The notes: generated from the letters alone by a model not told the origin. A stretch of DNA of 64,000 bases from Mesorhizobium_L sp035547755 (GCA_035547755.1 DASZUG010000039.1:19335-83334); one strand, 5' to 3'; shown: positions 53,482-63,887, counted from the stretch's first letter. Numbers and translations: made by a program.

Positions 53482-54066
53482 ATGGCCAACGACACACGCA
53501 CGCGAATGCTCGAAGCGACGGCGCTGCTGATAAGACAGCGCGGCTATCACGGCACGTCGCTGAGCGATATTCTTGCGGCCAGCGGCGCGCCGCGCGGCTC
53601 GCTCTATTTCCACTTTCCCGGCGGCAAGGATCAGCTCGTCATAGAGGTGACGAGGAACAGCGTCGCTGAGGTCGCCGAACGGCTTGAAGAACGGCTCGCA
53701 ACGGAAAAAAGCCCGGCCGCGGCGATCCGTGCCATCTTTGCGTCCGTCGGGGAGATGCTGGAGAAGAACGATTTCGCCTTTGGCTGCCCGATCGCACCGG
53801 TCGTGCTCGACGCAACGACGAATGTGCCGGAGCTCCTTGAGATTGCCCGTTCGGCATTCGAGCGGTGGATCGGCCTGTTGCAATCGTCATTCGCCAAGGC
53901 CGGCGTGCCGGAGCCGCGTTCCCGTGCACTGGCGCTTCTGGTGGAATCCTCGCTCGAAGGTCTGATGGTGATTGCCCGCGCCACACGCGATCGCAGCATC
54001 CTTCCAGTCGTGGCGGACGAACTGGCGGCAATGGCGGACGCGGCTGTCGCGGCGAATGACGGCTGA
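53482..54066 (+). CDS. TetR/AcrR-family repressor (YxaF/LmrA-like)
   Basis: A 194-residue TetR protein. The N-terminal helix-turn-helix (RMLEATALLIRQRGYHGTSL, SDILAASGAPRGSLYFHFPG) is of the YxaF/LmrA subgroup, and the C-terminal ligand domain contains FAFGCPIAPVVLDATT, typical of TetR_C_33. It should repress the divergent ADH-OsmC-NTF2 operon and itself through the tandem operators, and respond to a hydrophobic or electrophilic inducer. AGAGGATGAC precedes ATG 53482. Confidence 0.9.
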   Translation: MANDTRTRMLEATALLIRQRGYHGTSLSDILAASGAPRGSLYFHFPGGKDQLVIEVTRNSVAEVAERLEERLATEKSPAAAIRAIFASVGEMLEKNDFAFGCPIAPVVLDATTNVPELLEIARSAFERWIGLLQSSFAKAGVPEPRSRALALLVESSLEGLMVIARATRDRSILPVVADELAAMADAAVAANDG

Positions 54067-54161
54067 ATTTGAGCAGCTATTCCGCGATTTGGCCGGTGGT
54101 CGGGACGAAAAGCTGGCTGCTTCTTATACGCTCCGCAAGACCGTGCTTGCCCGCAACCAAG

Positions 54162-54230
54162 CAAAAAGGGCGGCATCGCTGCCGCCCTTTCCGTAAGCTT
54201 TATGCGTGGCTGGATCAGAAATCCATGCCG
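54162..54230 (-). repeat. Copy 2 of the ~70-bp groEL-3'-end/terminator segment
   Basis: On the minus strand it reads GGCGGCATGGATTTCTGA (Gly-Gly-Met-Asp-Phe-stop), then the same spacer and 11-bp terminator hairpin with T-run as at 51395-51465. It lies 62 nt past the real groEL stop and probably terminates groESL. It looks like the tail of a second, lost groEL copy. Confidence 0.75.
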
Positions 54231-54233
54231 CCA

Positions 54234-54257
54234 CTCAAGCCCGCTTGCGGGCTTGAG
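54234..54257 (-). terminator. Hairpin directly downstream of groEL
   Basis: CTCAAGCCCGC (54234-54244) and GCGGGCTTGAG (54247-54257) form an 11-bp stem with a minimal loop, 35 nt after the groEL stop. No T-run follows, so it may be a 3' stabiliser, not the final terminator. Confidence 0.5.
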
Positions 54258-54291
54258 CATTGTTGGTTGATGGGCGTGGTGATGGACTTCC

Positions 54292-55935
<1,644 letters not shown>

Positions 55936-55994
55936 TTCTCTCTGCTCCTTGGCTCAGCGAGCCATCATTTCGGATTGGGATTGAAGACCGGATG

Positions 55995-56291
55995 TCAGCC
56001 GATGACGCCCATAATGTCGGATTCCTTCATGATCAGAAGGTCTTCGCCATTGAGCTTGACTTCGGTGCCCGACCATTTGCCGAACAGGATGCGATCGCCT
56101 GCCTTGACATCGAGCGGGACGAGCTTGCCGGCTTCGTCACGGGCGCCGGAACCGACGGCGATGATTTCGCCTTCCTGCGGCTTTTCCTTGGCGGTATCGG
56201 GGATGATGATGCCGCCTGCGGTCTTCTCCTCCGATTCGACCCGGCGTACGACCACGCGGTCATGAAGCGGGCGGAATTTCGTCTTGGCCAT
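55995..56291 (-). CDS. groES: 10-kDa co-chaperonin GroES
   Basis: 98-residue lid of the GroEL chamber: MAKTKFRPLHDRVVVRRVES, mobile loop EEKTAGGIIIPDTAKEKPQ and the roof hairpin. Start ATG 56291 matches the family; a frame open to 56363 crosses the CIRCE operator. First gene of groESL, preceded by CIRCE and a sigma-70-like promoter. Confidence 0.97.
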   Translation of the reverse strand: MAKTKFRPLHDRVVVRRVESEEKTAGGIIIPDTAKEKPQEGEIIAVGSGARDEAGKLVPLDVKAGDRILFGKWSGTEVKLNGEDLLIMKESDIMGVIG

Positions 56292-56355
56292 GTCCTTGAA
56301 CCTCGGATTGGGGTGGTGATAAACGTCTCCTCCGTCCGGCGGAGCCGGCGCGGCG

Positions 56356-56383
56356 GTTAGCACTCACAAACGAGAGTGCTAAC
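56356..56383. promoter_or_regulatory. CIRCE operator (HrcA site) with an 8-nt spacer
   Basis: GTTAGCACTC (56356-56365) and GAGTGCTAAC (56374-56383) are perfect inverted repeats matching the CIRCE arms TTAGCACTC/GAGTGCTAA. The spacer counts 8 nt, whereas CIRCE is normally 9. It lies just downstream of the groES promoter, the usual place for HrcA repression. Confidence 0.9.
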
Positions 56384-56391
56384 GTGCCGGT

Positions 56392-56420
56392 GAGATAGAA
56401 GTTCGGTTTTTCACTGTCAA
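56392..56420 (-). promoter_or_regulatory. groESL promoter
   Basis: Minus strand TTGACA (56420-56415), 17 nt, TATCTC (56397-56392), with the CIRCE element beginning 8 nt further on in the transcribed region. The -35 is a perfect housekeeping hexamer. Confidence 0.75.
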
Positions 56421-56594
56421 GGAACGGCGACGAAGAATCTTTTCGAGAGATCGTGCCCGACCGGTTGCTTGCAATCCCATCCGCCGTCTTTTTGCCCATC
56501 GTATCCGGATTCGAAACCAGATGACACATCGCGGCCATTCGGCTAAGCCCGCCGCTGCCAGGCGGATGCCGGCACGAACCGAACAGGAGACCAG

Positions 56595-57455
56595 ATGGCG
56601 CCGACGCCTCCCATGATCGAGACGCTCGATCAGATGACCGACCGCTACAAGGCGATCCTGAGCGATGTGTGGGGCGTCGTCCATAATGGCGAGCGGGCCT
56701 TTCCGGAAGGCTGTGCGGCGCTCAGGCGCGCGCGCGAACGTGGCCTTGCCGTCATCTTGATCACCAATTCTCCGCGCCCCCGGCCCGAGGTCGAGGCCCA
56801 GATGGCCATGCTCGGGGTTCCCACGGAAAGCTATGACGGCATCGTCACCTCGGGCGATGTCACGCGCGACCTGATCCGCGAGGGGCCGCGCCGCATCTTT
56901 CATCTCGGAGCGGAGCGCGACGTGACGCTCTATGATGGGCTGGACGTCGAACTCGTCGAGGAGTTCGAGGCCGACGGCGTCGTCTGCACGGGGTATTTCG
57001 ACGACGAGACGGACACGCCCGAAGATTATGCCGAGCTTCTGCGCCGCCTGCGCGCCAGGAATTTGCCTTTCATCTGCGCCAATCCCGATATCGTCGTCGA
57101 GCGCGGCGAACGCCTGATCTGGTGCGCCGGCGCTCTGGCGCGCGACTATCAGCAACTTGGCGGCCGCACGCTGATCGCCGGCAAGCCGCACCGCCCGATC
57201 TACCGGGCCGCCCTCAAGATGGCGGAAACGCTGCTGCGCGGCGCGATAAGCGAACGCGATATACTCGCCATCGGTGACGGCATCATGACCGACGTGAAGG
57301 GCGCCGAGCAGAACGGCATCGATATTCTCTACGTGTCCGCCGGCATCCATGCGCGCGAATATGGCGAGCCCCACCGGCCGGACGTCGAACGGCTCGGCGC
57401 CTTCTTCGCCAAGCACGGACAGCATCCCGTCGCGTTCATCCCGAGGCTGCGCTGA
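56595..57455 (+). CDS. HAD-superfamily hydrolase of the NagD-like TIGR01459 type
   Basis: A 286-residue class IIA HAD phosphatase. Motif I is AILSDVWGVVHNGERAF (nucleophile Asp near 24), motif II LITNSPRPR, motif III Lys in IAGKPHRPIYR and motif IV AIGDGIMTDVKGAEQNGID. It hydrolyses a sugar or nucleotide phosphate; the exact substrate is unknown. It lies next to ribF in the same direction, 13 nt apart, an arrangement that suggests a link with flavin or sugar phosphate metabolism. Confidence 0.9.
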   Translation: MAPTPPMIETLDQMTDRYKAILSDVWGVVHNGERAFPEGCAALRRARERGLAVILITNSPRPRPEVEAQMAMLGVPTESYDGIVTSGDVTRDLIREGPRRIFHLGAERDVTLYDGLDVELVEEFEADGVVCTGYFDDETDTPEDYAELLRRLRARNLPFICANPDIVVERGERLIWCAGALARDYQQLGGRTLIAGKPHRPIYRAALKMAETLLRGAISERDILAIGDGIMTDVKGAEQNGIDILYVSAGIHAREYGEPHRPDVERLGAFFAKHGQHPVAFIPRLR

Positions 57456-57468
57456 GGCGAAAGGGAAA

Positions 57469-58497
57469 ATGGCGACGCCAGAGGAGAGGATTGCCGGTTC
57501 TTTCATAGCGCCCGACATCGTGCGGTTGGGCGGCGTGGCGGAACTGCCCGCTTCGCTTCGCGGCGGGGTTGTCGCGATCGGCAATTTCGATGGCGTCCAT
57601 CGCGGTCATCAGGCCGTCCTTGGGCGCGCGCTCGACGAGGCCGGCCGCCGCGGCGTGCCGGCGATCGTCCTGACCTTCGAGCCGCATCCGAGAAGCGTCA
57701 TTCACCCCGACATCCCGCTCTTTCGCCTCACGCCAGCGCCCTTGCGGGCCAGGCTGCTCGCCGCACTCGGCTTCCATGCGGTCGTCGAGCTGCCTTTCAC
57801 GCGGGATTTCGCAGCGCAGTCGGCGGAGGGCTTCATCACCGATATCCTCGACAACGGCCTCGGCGTCAGCCACGTCGTGACCGGTTTCGACTTCCATTTC
57901 GGCAAGAACCGCCAGGGCGGCCCCGCTTATCTGATGGAAGCCGGGGAACGCCACGGATTTGGCGTTACGCTCGTCGATGCCTTCCGGAACGAGGGAGCGG
58001 AGGTGGTCTCGTCGAGCCGCATAAGGACGTTTCTCGCGCAAGGAGAGGTGGTCCAAGCCGCTGGATCGCTCGGCTACCGCTTCACCGTCGAAGCGCCTGT
58101 CGTGCACGGCAAGCAGTTGGGCCGGACATTAGGCTTCCCGACCGCCAACATGGAGCTTCCCGCCGAAACGGCGCTCGCGCATGGCATTTATGCCGTCCGC
58201 TTCAGGCGGGCGGACGGCAGCCTCCACGACGGCGTTGCGAGTTTCGGCCGCCGCCCGACAGTCGATGAAGCGGGCGCCGTGCTCCTCGAAACATATCTCT
58301 TCGATTTCTCCGGCGACCTGTATGGCGAAGACTGCCTCGTCTCCTTTTTCGGCTTTCTGCGTGGCGAGGAGAAGTTTTCCTCCCTTGAAGAACTGACCGC
58401 CCAGATGCGGCGCGACGAGGAGGAGGCGCGCGCGCTTCTGGCAGGCGTCAGATCTTTTTCCGGGCTCGATTTCGCCGCGACATTCGACGGGCGCTGA
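57469..58497 (+). CDS. ribF: Bifunctional riboflavin kinase/FAD synthetase
   Basis: Makes FMN from riboflavin and then FAD. The 342-residue protein has the N-terminal adenylyltransferase motif AIGNFDGVHRGHQAVL (near 36-51), SSSRIRTFLAQGE, and the C-terminal kinase motif GRTLGFPTANMELP followed by GVASFGRRPTV. AAAGGGA precedes ATG 57469. The frame upstream of this, inside the HAD gene, is a shadow. Confidence 0.96.
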   Translation: MATPEERIAGSFIAPDIVRLGGVAELPASLRGGVVAIGNFDGVHRGHQAVLGRALDEAGRRGVPAIVLTFEPHPRSVIHPDIPLFRLTPAPLRARLLAALGFHAVVELPFTRDFAAQSAEGFITDILDNGLGVSHVVTGFDFHFGKNRQGGPAYLMEAGERHGFGVTLVDAFRNEGAEVVSSSRIRTFLAQGEVVQAAGSLGYRFTVEAPVVHGKQLGRTLGFPTANMELPAETALAHGIYAVRFRRADGSLHDGVASFGRRPTVDEAGAVLLETYLFDFSGDLYGEDCLVSFFGFLRGEEKFSSLEELTAQMRRDEEEARALLAGVRSFSGLDFAATFDGR

Positions 58498-58594
58498 CGC
58501 ACCGCCATTCACGCCGGGGCTCGGTCTTTTAAATCAATTTTTACTTGTTCCCCGCAGAACGATCCCGTAGGGCGATATCGGGGCTGGACCCCGC

Positions 58595-59437
58595 GTGAAG
58601 CAGGATCTTGGTTTGCACAAACCCGCGCTTTTGCCGATTCTGTCGCTCGGACTCGCCCTTGGCGTGACATCCGGCGCTCTCGCCCAGGACAATTCATCGA
58701 CAGGCTCGAGCTGGTATTCCGGAAACTGGTCCCTGACGATCGGCGCGGCCGGGATGGTCGGCCCCGATTTCGAAGGCTCGGAGAAATATATATTGAGCGG
58801 TGAGCCGCTCGTTTCCTTCGGCCGGCAGGGGACGGTGACGCGCTTTTCCTCGCGCAACGACAATATCTCCTTCGGCCTGATCGATACCGGCGATTTCCGG
58901 GCCGGACTGGTCGGCAAGCTGCTGCTGCCGCGCGACTCCAGCGACTATCGCGGCCTCAAGGGACTGCACGATGTCAAATTCGGAGGCGAAGCGGGCCTGT
59001 TCGCCGAGTTCTATCCCACCGATTGGCTGCGCGTGCGCGGCGAGGTCAGGCGCGGCATCATCACCCATAACGGCTATGTCGGCGATCTCGCCGTCGATGC
59101 GTTCACCGACGTCACCCCGCGCGTCCGCATTTCGGGCGGCCCGCGCCTGTCGGCAGCGTCATCTGACTATTTCAAGACCTATTACGGCGTCAGTGACACT
59201 GAATCGCTCGCAAGCGGCCTTTCGCCCTATTCGCCCGGCAGTGGCTTCAAGTCGGTCGGCGTTGGCGGCGCCATTACATGGAAGACAACGGACAAGGTGA
59301 CGACGAGCCTGTTCGGCGAATATTCACGCCTGCTCGGGCCGGCGGCGGATTCCAGCATCGTCAAGGAGCGCGGCTCTCCCAACCAGTTCCTGGTCGGCGT
59401 TTCCGCCACCTATCGTTTCGACTTCACGCTTCGATGA
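58595..59437 (+). CDS. MipA/OmpV-family outer membrane protein
   Basis: A 280-residue outer-membrane beta-barrel. The first 30 residues are a signal peptide (PALLPILSLGLALGVTSGAL, cleavage at LAQ-D). The mature part has the OmpV/MipA pattern GPDFEGSEKYILSGEPLVSF and ends in the barrel signature ATYRFDFTLR with a C-terminal aromatic-rich strand. MipA scaffolds murein enzymes in E. coli; other members are porin-like. Start GTG 58595; a TTG at 58616 is an alternative that also preserves the signal peptide. Confidence 0.87.
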   Translation: MKQDLGLHKPALLPILSLGLALGVTSGALAQDNSSTGSSWYSGNWSLTIGAAGMVGPDFEGSEKYILSGEPLVSFGRQGTVTRFSSRNDNISFGLIDTGDFRAGLVGKLLLPRDSSDYRGLKGLHDVKFGGEAGLFAEFYPTDWLRVRGEVRRGIITHNGYVGDLAVDAFTDVTPRVRISGGPRLSAASSDYFKTYYGVSDTESLASGLSPYSPGSGFKSVGVGGAITWKTTDKVTTSLFGEYSRLLGPAADSSIVKERGSPNQFLVGVSATYRFDFTLR

Positions 59438-59677
59438 GAGTGGGCGAAAGGGCTTTATTCCGCCCATTGCCTCGTTTAAAGAGCGCTGCATGAAGATGCG
59501 CGCCCTGACTTTCGCGATCGCCATACGAATTACGAGCCCGGCCGTCCGGGTGGCATGAGGCCGCCGGAACGTCCGGGGACTTTGGCGCTCTCATGCGCCG
59601 GAAAACATGCCCAAGAAAAAGACATTGACCTGCCGCGGCATTGGCCGCCGGCGACATGATGGCAAGAGCCTGACGAC

Positions 59678-62600
59678 ATGAACGATACGTCCGAAAAGAT
59701 CGACTATTCCAAGACCCTTTACCTGCCGAAGACCGACTTTCCCATGCGCGCCGGTCTGCCGGAGAAGGAGCCGAACCTGGTCGCCCGCTGGCAGGGACTC
59801 GACCTCTACAAAAAGCTGCGCAAGGACGCGGCCGGCCGGCCGAAATATGTGCTGCATGACGGTCCGCCCTATGCCAATGGCAACATCCATATCGGCCATG
59901 CGCTGAACAAGATCCTGAAGGACGTCATCACCCGCTCCTTTCAGATGCGCGGCTATGATTCCAACTATGTTCCCGGCTGGGACTGCCACGGCCTGCCGAT
60001 CGAATGGAAGATCGAGGAGCAGTATCGCGCCAGGGGCCGCAACAAGGACGATGTGCCGATCAACGAATTCCGCCGGGAATGCCGCGAATTCGCCCAGCAC
60101 TGGATCAACGTTCAGTCCATCGAGTTCAAGCGCCTCGGCGTCATCGGCGACTTCGACAAGCCCTATACGACCATGGCCTTTCATGCCGAGGCCCGCATCG
60201 CCGGCGAACTGATGAAATTCGCCATGTCGGGCCAGCTCTACCGCGGCTCGAAGCCGGTCATGTGGAGCGTGGTCGAGCGCACGGCGCTCGCCGAGGCCGA
60301 GGTCGAATACCAGGATTACGAGAGCGACACGATCTGGGTGAAGTTTCCGGTGGCGAGGCCGCCGGCGGCTGTCGAGGCGGATGCGGGCGTCGCCGCTCGC
60401 GGCAAGGTCGATTTCTATCCCGATCTCGAAGACGCCTATGTCGTCATCTGGACGACGACGCCCTGGACGATCCCCGGAAACCGCGCCGTCTCCTTCGCGC
60501 CGCGCATCGAATACGGCCTCTATGAAGTAACGGCCGCCGAGAACGATTTCGGCCCCCAACCCGGTGAAAAACTGATCTTCGCCGACAAACTGGCGGAGGA
60601 ATGCTTCGCCAAGGCGAAGCTTCAATACAAGCGCCTGCGCGGCGTCGGCGCCGACGAACTGGCGTCGATGACCTTGGCGCACCCGCTCGCCGGCTGGGCC
60701 CCCACCTCCCCCCTTGAGGGGGAGGATGTCGCAAAGCGACAGGAGGGGGTACAAGCGGCCGAGCGCGGCCTTGACCAATCCCACCCCGATCCGCTGCGCG
60801 GATCGACCCTCCCCTCAAGGGGGAGGGATATCCCCTATTCCTTCCCCGTCCCCATGCTTCCCGGCGATCACGTCACCGACGATGCCGGCACGGGCTTCGT
60901 CCACACCGCGCCCGGCCATGGCCGCGAGGATTTCGAGGCGTGGATGGATCACGCGCCGGAACTGCGCGAGCGCCATATTGACACGGCCATTCCCTTCACA
61001 GTCGACGATGCCGGCTATTTCACCGCAGACGCGCCCGGTTTTGGACCTGACCGCGCTGGCGGACCCGCCCGCGTCATCGATGACAACGGCAAGAAGGGCG
61101 ACGCCAACAAGGCCGTCATCGACGCGCTGATTGAACGCAATATGCTCTTTGCGCGCGGCAGGCTGAAGCATTCCTATCCGCATTCCTGGCGTTCCAAGAA
61201 GCCGGTCATCTTCCGCAACACGCCGCAATGGTTCGTGCATATGGACAAGGAGCTGCCGCAATTCTCCCCCCTTGAGGGGGGGATGTCGGCGAAGCCGACA
61301 GAGGGGGTGGGTGCGGCAGCGCGCGGCGCAAAGAAAACGCCGAGTACGGCCGAGGCGACCCCACTCGCCGCGCTTCGCGCGGCACCCTCCCCTCAAGGAG
61401 GAGGGAAAGCGCCGACGCTGCGGCAACTCGCCCTATCCGCCATCGACGCCACCCGCTTCGTTCCGGCGGCCGGGCAGACGCGGCTGCGCGCCATGATCGA
61501 GGAGCGGCCGGACTGGGTGCTGTCGCGTCAGCGCGCCTGGGGCGTGCCGATCGCCGTCTTCGCCGACGAGAAGGGCGAGGTGCTGAAGGACGAGGCGGTC
61601 AACGCCCGCATCCTCGAAGCTTTCGAGAAGGAGGGCGCCGACGCCTGGTTCGCCGAAGGCGCTCGCGAGCGCTTCCTCGGCCCCCGCGCCAACGAGCCAT
61701 GGATCATGGTCAAGGACATCCTCGACGTCTGGTTCGATTCCGGCTCGACCCACACCTTCACGCTGGAGGACCGGCCCGATCTCAAATGGCCGGCCGATGT
61801 CTATCTCGAAGGTTCCGACCAGCATCGCGGCTGGTTCCATTCCTCGCTTCTGGAAAGCTGCGGCACGCGCGGCCGCGCGCCCTACGATGCCGTCATCACC
61901 CATGGCTTCACCATGGACGAGGACGGCCGCAAGATGTCGAAATCGCTGGGCAACGTCGTCGTCCCGCAGGAGGTGATGCAGAAATCCGGCGCCGATATTC
62001 TCCGCCTCTGGGTGATGACGACCGATTATTGGGAAGACCAACGGCTCGGCAAGAACATCCTGCAGACCAATATCGACGCCTACCGCAAGCTTCGCAACAC
62101 CATCCGCTGGATGCTCGGAACGCTCGCCCATGACGAAGGCGAGGAAATTCCTCTCGCAGACATGCCGGAGTTGGAGCGGCTGATGCTCCACCGTCTCTCC
62201 GAACTCGATGACCTGGTGCGCAAGGGCTATGACGGTTTCGATTTCAAGCGCATCACCAAGGCGCTGATCGATTTCACCGTGGTCGATCTGTCGGCTTTCT
62301 ATTTCGATGTCCGCAAGGATGCGCTCTATTGCGACGCGCCCTCGAGCGTCAGGCGGAAATCCGCCGTCAATGTCGTGCGCCTGGTCTTCGATTGCCTGGT
62401 GAAATGGCTGGCGCCGATGCTGCCTTTCACCACGGAGGAAGCCTGGCTCGACCGGCATCCGGAAGCCGTTTCGGTCCATCTGGAGCAGTTTCCGGTTGTC
62501 CCCGGCGAATGGCGGAACGACGCTCTTGCCGCGAAATGGGACAAGGTTCGTGACGTCAGGCGTGTCGTGACCGGGGCGCTGGAGATCGAGCGGGCGAAAA

Positions 62601-62920
62601 AGACGATCGGCTCCTCGCTCGAGGCTGCGCCGATTATCCATGTCGCCAATCCCGATCTCGCTGCCGCCATCGCCGATGTCGATCTAGCGGAAGTGTGCAT
62701 CACCAGCGGCATCGAGGTGTCGCGTGAGGCGGCGCCCTCCAACGCTTTCATGCTGGAAGACGTAAAGGGCGTCGGCGTCGTCTTTGCTCCGGCTGCGGGG
62801 CAAAAATGCGCCCGCTCCTGGCGCTACACGAACGATGTCGGCTCCGATCCGCGTTTCCCCGACGTTTCGGCGCGGGACGCGGCAGCCTTGCGCGAGCTGG
62901 AGGCGTTGGGGCGGTTGTGA
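59678..62920 (+). CDS. ileS: Isoleucyl-tRNA synthetase carrying two repeat-encoded insertions
   Basis: Charges tRNA-Ile and edits valine. The class I signatures are intact: HIGH at 71-74 (NGNIHIGHALNK) and KMSKS at 752-756. The editing domain shows GTGFVHTAPGHGREDF. At 1080 residues it is about 80-100 longer than usual alphaproteobacterial IleRS (around 970-1000). The extra length lies in two low-complexity inserts, about 342-384 in the editing domain and about 529-577 before the IDATRFVPAAGQ segment, both encoded by palindromic GC-rich repeats. The frame is kept through both. As an essential single-copy gene it is presumably functional. Confidence 0.95.
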   Translation: MNDTSEKIDYSKTLYLPKTDFPMRAGLPEKEPNLVARWQGLDLYKKLRKDAAGRPKYVLHDGPPYANGNIHIGHALNKILKDVITRSFQMRGYDSNYVPGWDCHGLPIEWKIEEQYRARGRNKDDVPINEFRRECREFAQHWINVQSIEFKRLGVIGDFDKPYTTMAFHAEARIAGELMKFAMSGQLYRGSKPVMWSVVERTALAEAEVEYQDYESDTIWVKFPVARPPAAVEADAGVAARGKVDFYPDLEDAYVVIWTTTPWTIPGNRAVSFAPRIEYGLYEVTAAENDFGPQPGEKLIFADKLAEECFAKAKLQYKRLRGVGADELASMTLAHPLAGWAPTSPLEGEDVAKRQEGVQAAERGLDQSHPDPLRGSTLPSRGRDIPYSFPVPMLPGDHVTDDAGTGFVHTAPGHGREDFEAWMDHAPELRERHIDTAIPFTVDDAGYFTADAPGFGPDRAGGPARVIDDNGKKGDANKAVIDALIERNMLFARGRLKHSYPHSWRSKKPVIFRNTPQWFVHMDKELPQFSPLEGGMSAKPTEGVGAAARGAKKTPSTAEATPLAALRAAPSPQGGGKAPTLRQLALSAIDATRFVPAAGQTRLRAMIEERPDWVLSRQRAWGVPIAVFADEKGEVLKDEAVNARILEAFEKEGADAWFAEGARERFLGPRANEPWIMVKDILDVWFDSGSTHTFTLEDRPDLKWPADVYLEGSDQHRGWFHSSLLESCGTRGRAPYDAVITHGFTMDEDGRKMSKSLGNVVVPQEVMQKSGADILRLWVMTTDYWEDQRLGKNILQTNIDAYRKLRNTIRWMLGTLAHDEGEEIPLADMPELERLMLHRLSELDDLVRKGYDGFDFKRITKALIDFTVVDLSAFYFDVRKDALYCDAPSSVRRKSAVNVVRLVFDCLVKWLAPMLPFTTEEAWLDRHPEAVSVHLEQFPVVPGEWRNDALAAKWDKVRDVRRVVTGALEIERAKKTIGSSLEAAPIIHVANPDLAAAIADVDLAEVCITSGIEVSREAAPSNAFMLEDVKGVGVVFAPAAGQKCARSWRYTNDVGSDPRFPDVSARDAAALRELEALGRL
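60699..60829 (+). repeat. In-frame palindromic repeat insertion 1 in ileS
   Basis: Two opposed copies of a unit CCCCTTGAGGGGGAGG: forward arm at about 60710-60725, inverted arm near 60810-60827, each followed or preceded by a small hairpin (GTCGC/GCGAC; GATCCGC/GCGGATC). The whole is one large imperfect palindrome. It encodes about 43 residues (PTSPLEGEDVAKRQEGV at its start) absent from typical IleRS. Confidence 0.85.
61264..61407 (+). repeat. In-frame palindromic repeat insertion 2 in ileS
   Basis: Same family as 60699-60829: forward arm TCCCCCCTTGAGGGGGGGAT at its left end with hairpin GTCGGC/GCCGAC, inverted arm CCTCCCCTCAAGGAGGAGGG at its right end with hairpin GCCGCGC/GCGCGGC. It encodes about 48 Ala/Pro/Gly-rich residues beginning SPLEGGMSAKPTEGVG; the opening SPLEG is shared with insertion 1. 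Confidence 0.85.
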
Positions 62921-63066
62921 CTGCTCCGCGCCGCTATCGCTTTGAACAGGCGGATGGGATGCTTGCGTTGCCCTGCCGGGCGCGATGGGGTAGAAGAGCC
63001 GGGTTTCGACGCCTTGTTATCGCCGGATTCTCGGATAATAGGGCGAGAGAGGGCGTTCAGGGACAT

Positions 63067-63852
63067 ATGTCATCTGTGAGAGGCGGTTCTATAGTGGGAT
63101 TTTCGCGTAAAGCGCGCTCCGCGGCGCTCGCCGCTTCCGTCGCCGGCTCGTGCATGTGGCTCGCCGGCTGCATGGGCGCACCGACCTACGGTACCGACAA
63201 GCCTGCCGACCTTCAGCTTTTCGACGATGTGAGCAACATTGTTCCTATCGGTTCGCTGCAGGAAAAGAAGGCGCCGATCAGCTACAAGCCTCGCGCACCC
63301 CTGGTTAAGCCGGCCTCGACGGATGTCCTGCCTCCTCCGCAGAACGACATCGCCAACGCGAACAATCCGCAATGGCCGGAATCGCCGGAGGAACGGCGCC
63401 AGAAGATAAGGCTGGCGGCGGACCTCAACAAGTCGAACGGCAGTTACGATCCCCATGTAGCGCCGGACACGAGCAAGCCGGATCAGGTGCGGCGGACCAA
63501 GGGCGACCCCATTCCCTATGACCAGGATGCCGATTCCGGCAATCCATCCGGTTGGAAGCCCAATCTCGGCAAGGATGAGCCGACGCAGGTCATCGTCCGC
63601 ACCAGGGGCAACCCGGTCGTGATGGGCGATTTCAAGTCTCCGAAAGACCAAAGCGCCGATTTCAAGCGCCGCATGGCGGAAAACATGCAGGGCAGCGCGA
63701 CCGAGCGCAAATATCTGAGCGAACCGCCTCTCAGCTATCGCCAGCCGGCCGCGAGCGCCCCGGTCGGCCAACTCGGCGAGCCCGAGTGGAAAAAGGAACG
63801 CGACGCGAAGAAAGCCGCCAAGATCCAGAAAAACAGCTGGTGGCCCTTCTGA
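63067..63852 (+). CDS. Putative lipoprotein, function unknown
   Basis: A 261-residue secreted lipoprotein. The signal region SRKARSAALAASVAGSCMWL ends in the lipobox LAGC with Cys35. The mature part is hydrophilic, Pro/Asp/Lys-rich and probably disordered, with a repeated-looking SPEERRQKIRLAADLN section and the C-terminus KKAAKIQKNSWWPF. I recognise no domain; it lacks the features of BamF (DUF3035), which can occupy a similar place near lspA. It follows ileS by about 150 nt. GTG at 63094 with GAGAGGCGG 10 nt upstream is an equally good start giving a shorter signal. Confidence 0.72.
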   Translation: MSSVRGGSIVGFSRKARSAALAASVAGSCMWLAGCMGAPTYGTDKPADLQLFDDVSNIVPIGSLQEKKAPISYKPRAPLVKPASTDVLPPPQNDIANANNPQWPESPEERRQKIRLAADLNKSNGSYDPHVAPDTSKPDQVRRTKGDPIPYDQDADSGNPSGWKPNLGKDEPTQVIVRTRGNPVVMGDFKSPKDQSADFKRRMAENMQGSATERKYLSEPPLSYRQPAASAPVGQLGEPEWKKERDAKKAAKIQKNSWWPF

Positions 63853-63887
63853 TCGGGTGAGGCGCAAGGCTTCGCCACTCGTCTTTG

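Noticed and set aside
63067..63852. Assignment of the lipoprotein as BamF
   Set aside because: The DEF and PL/PP motifs of DUF3035 are missing; only the general position resembles it.
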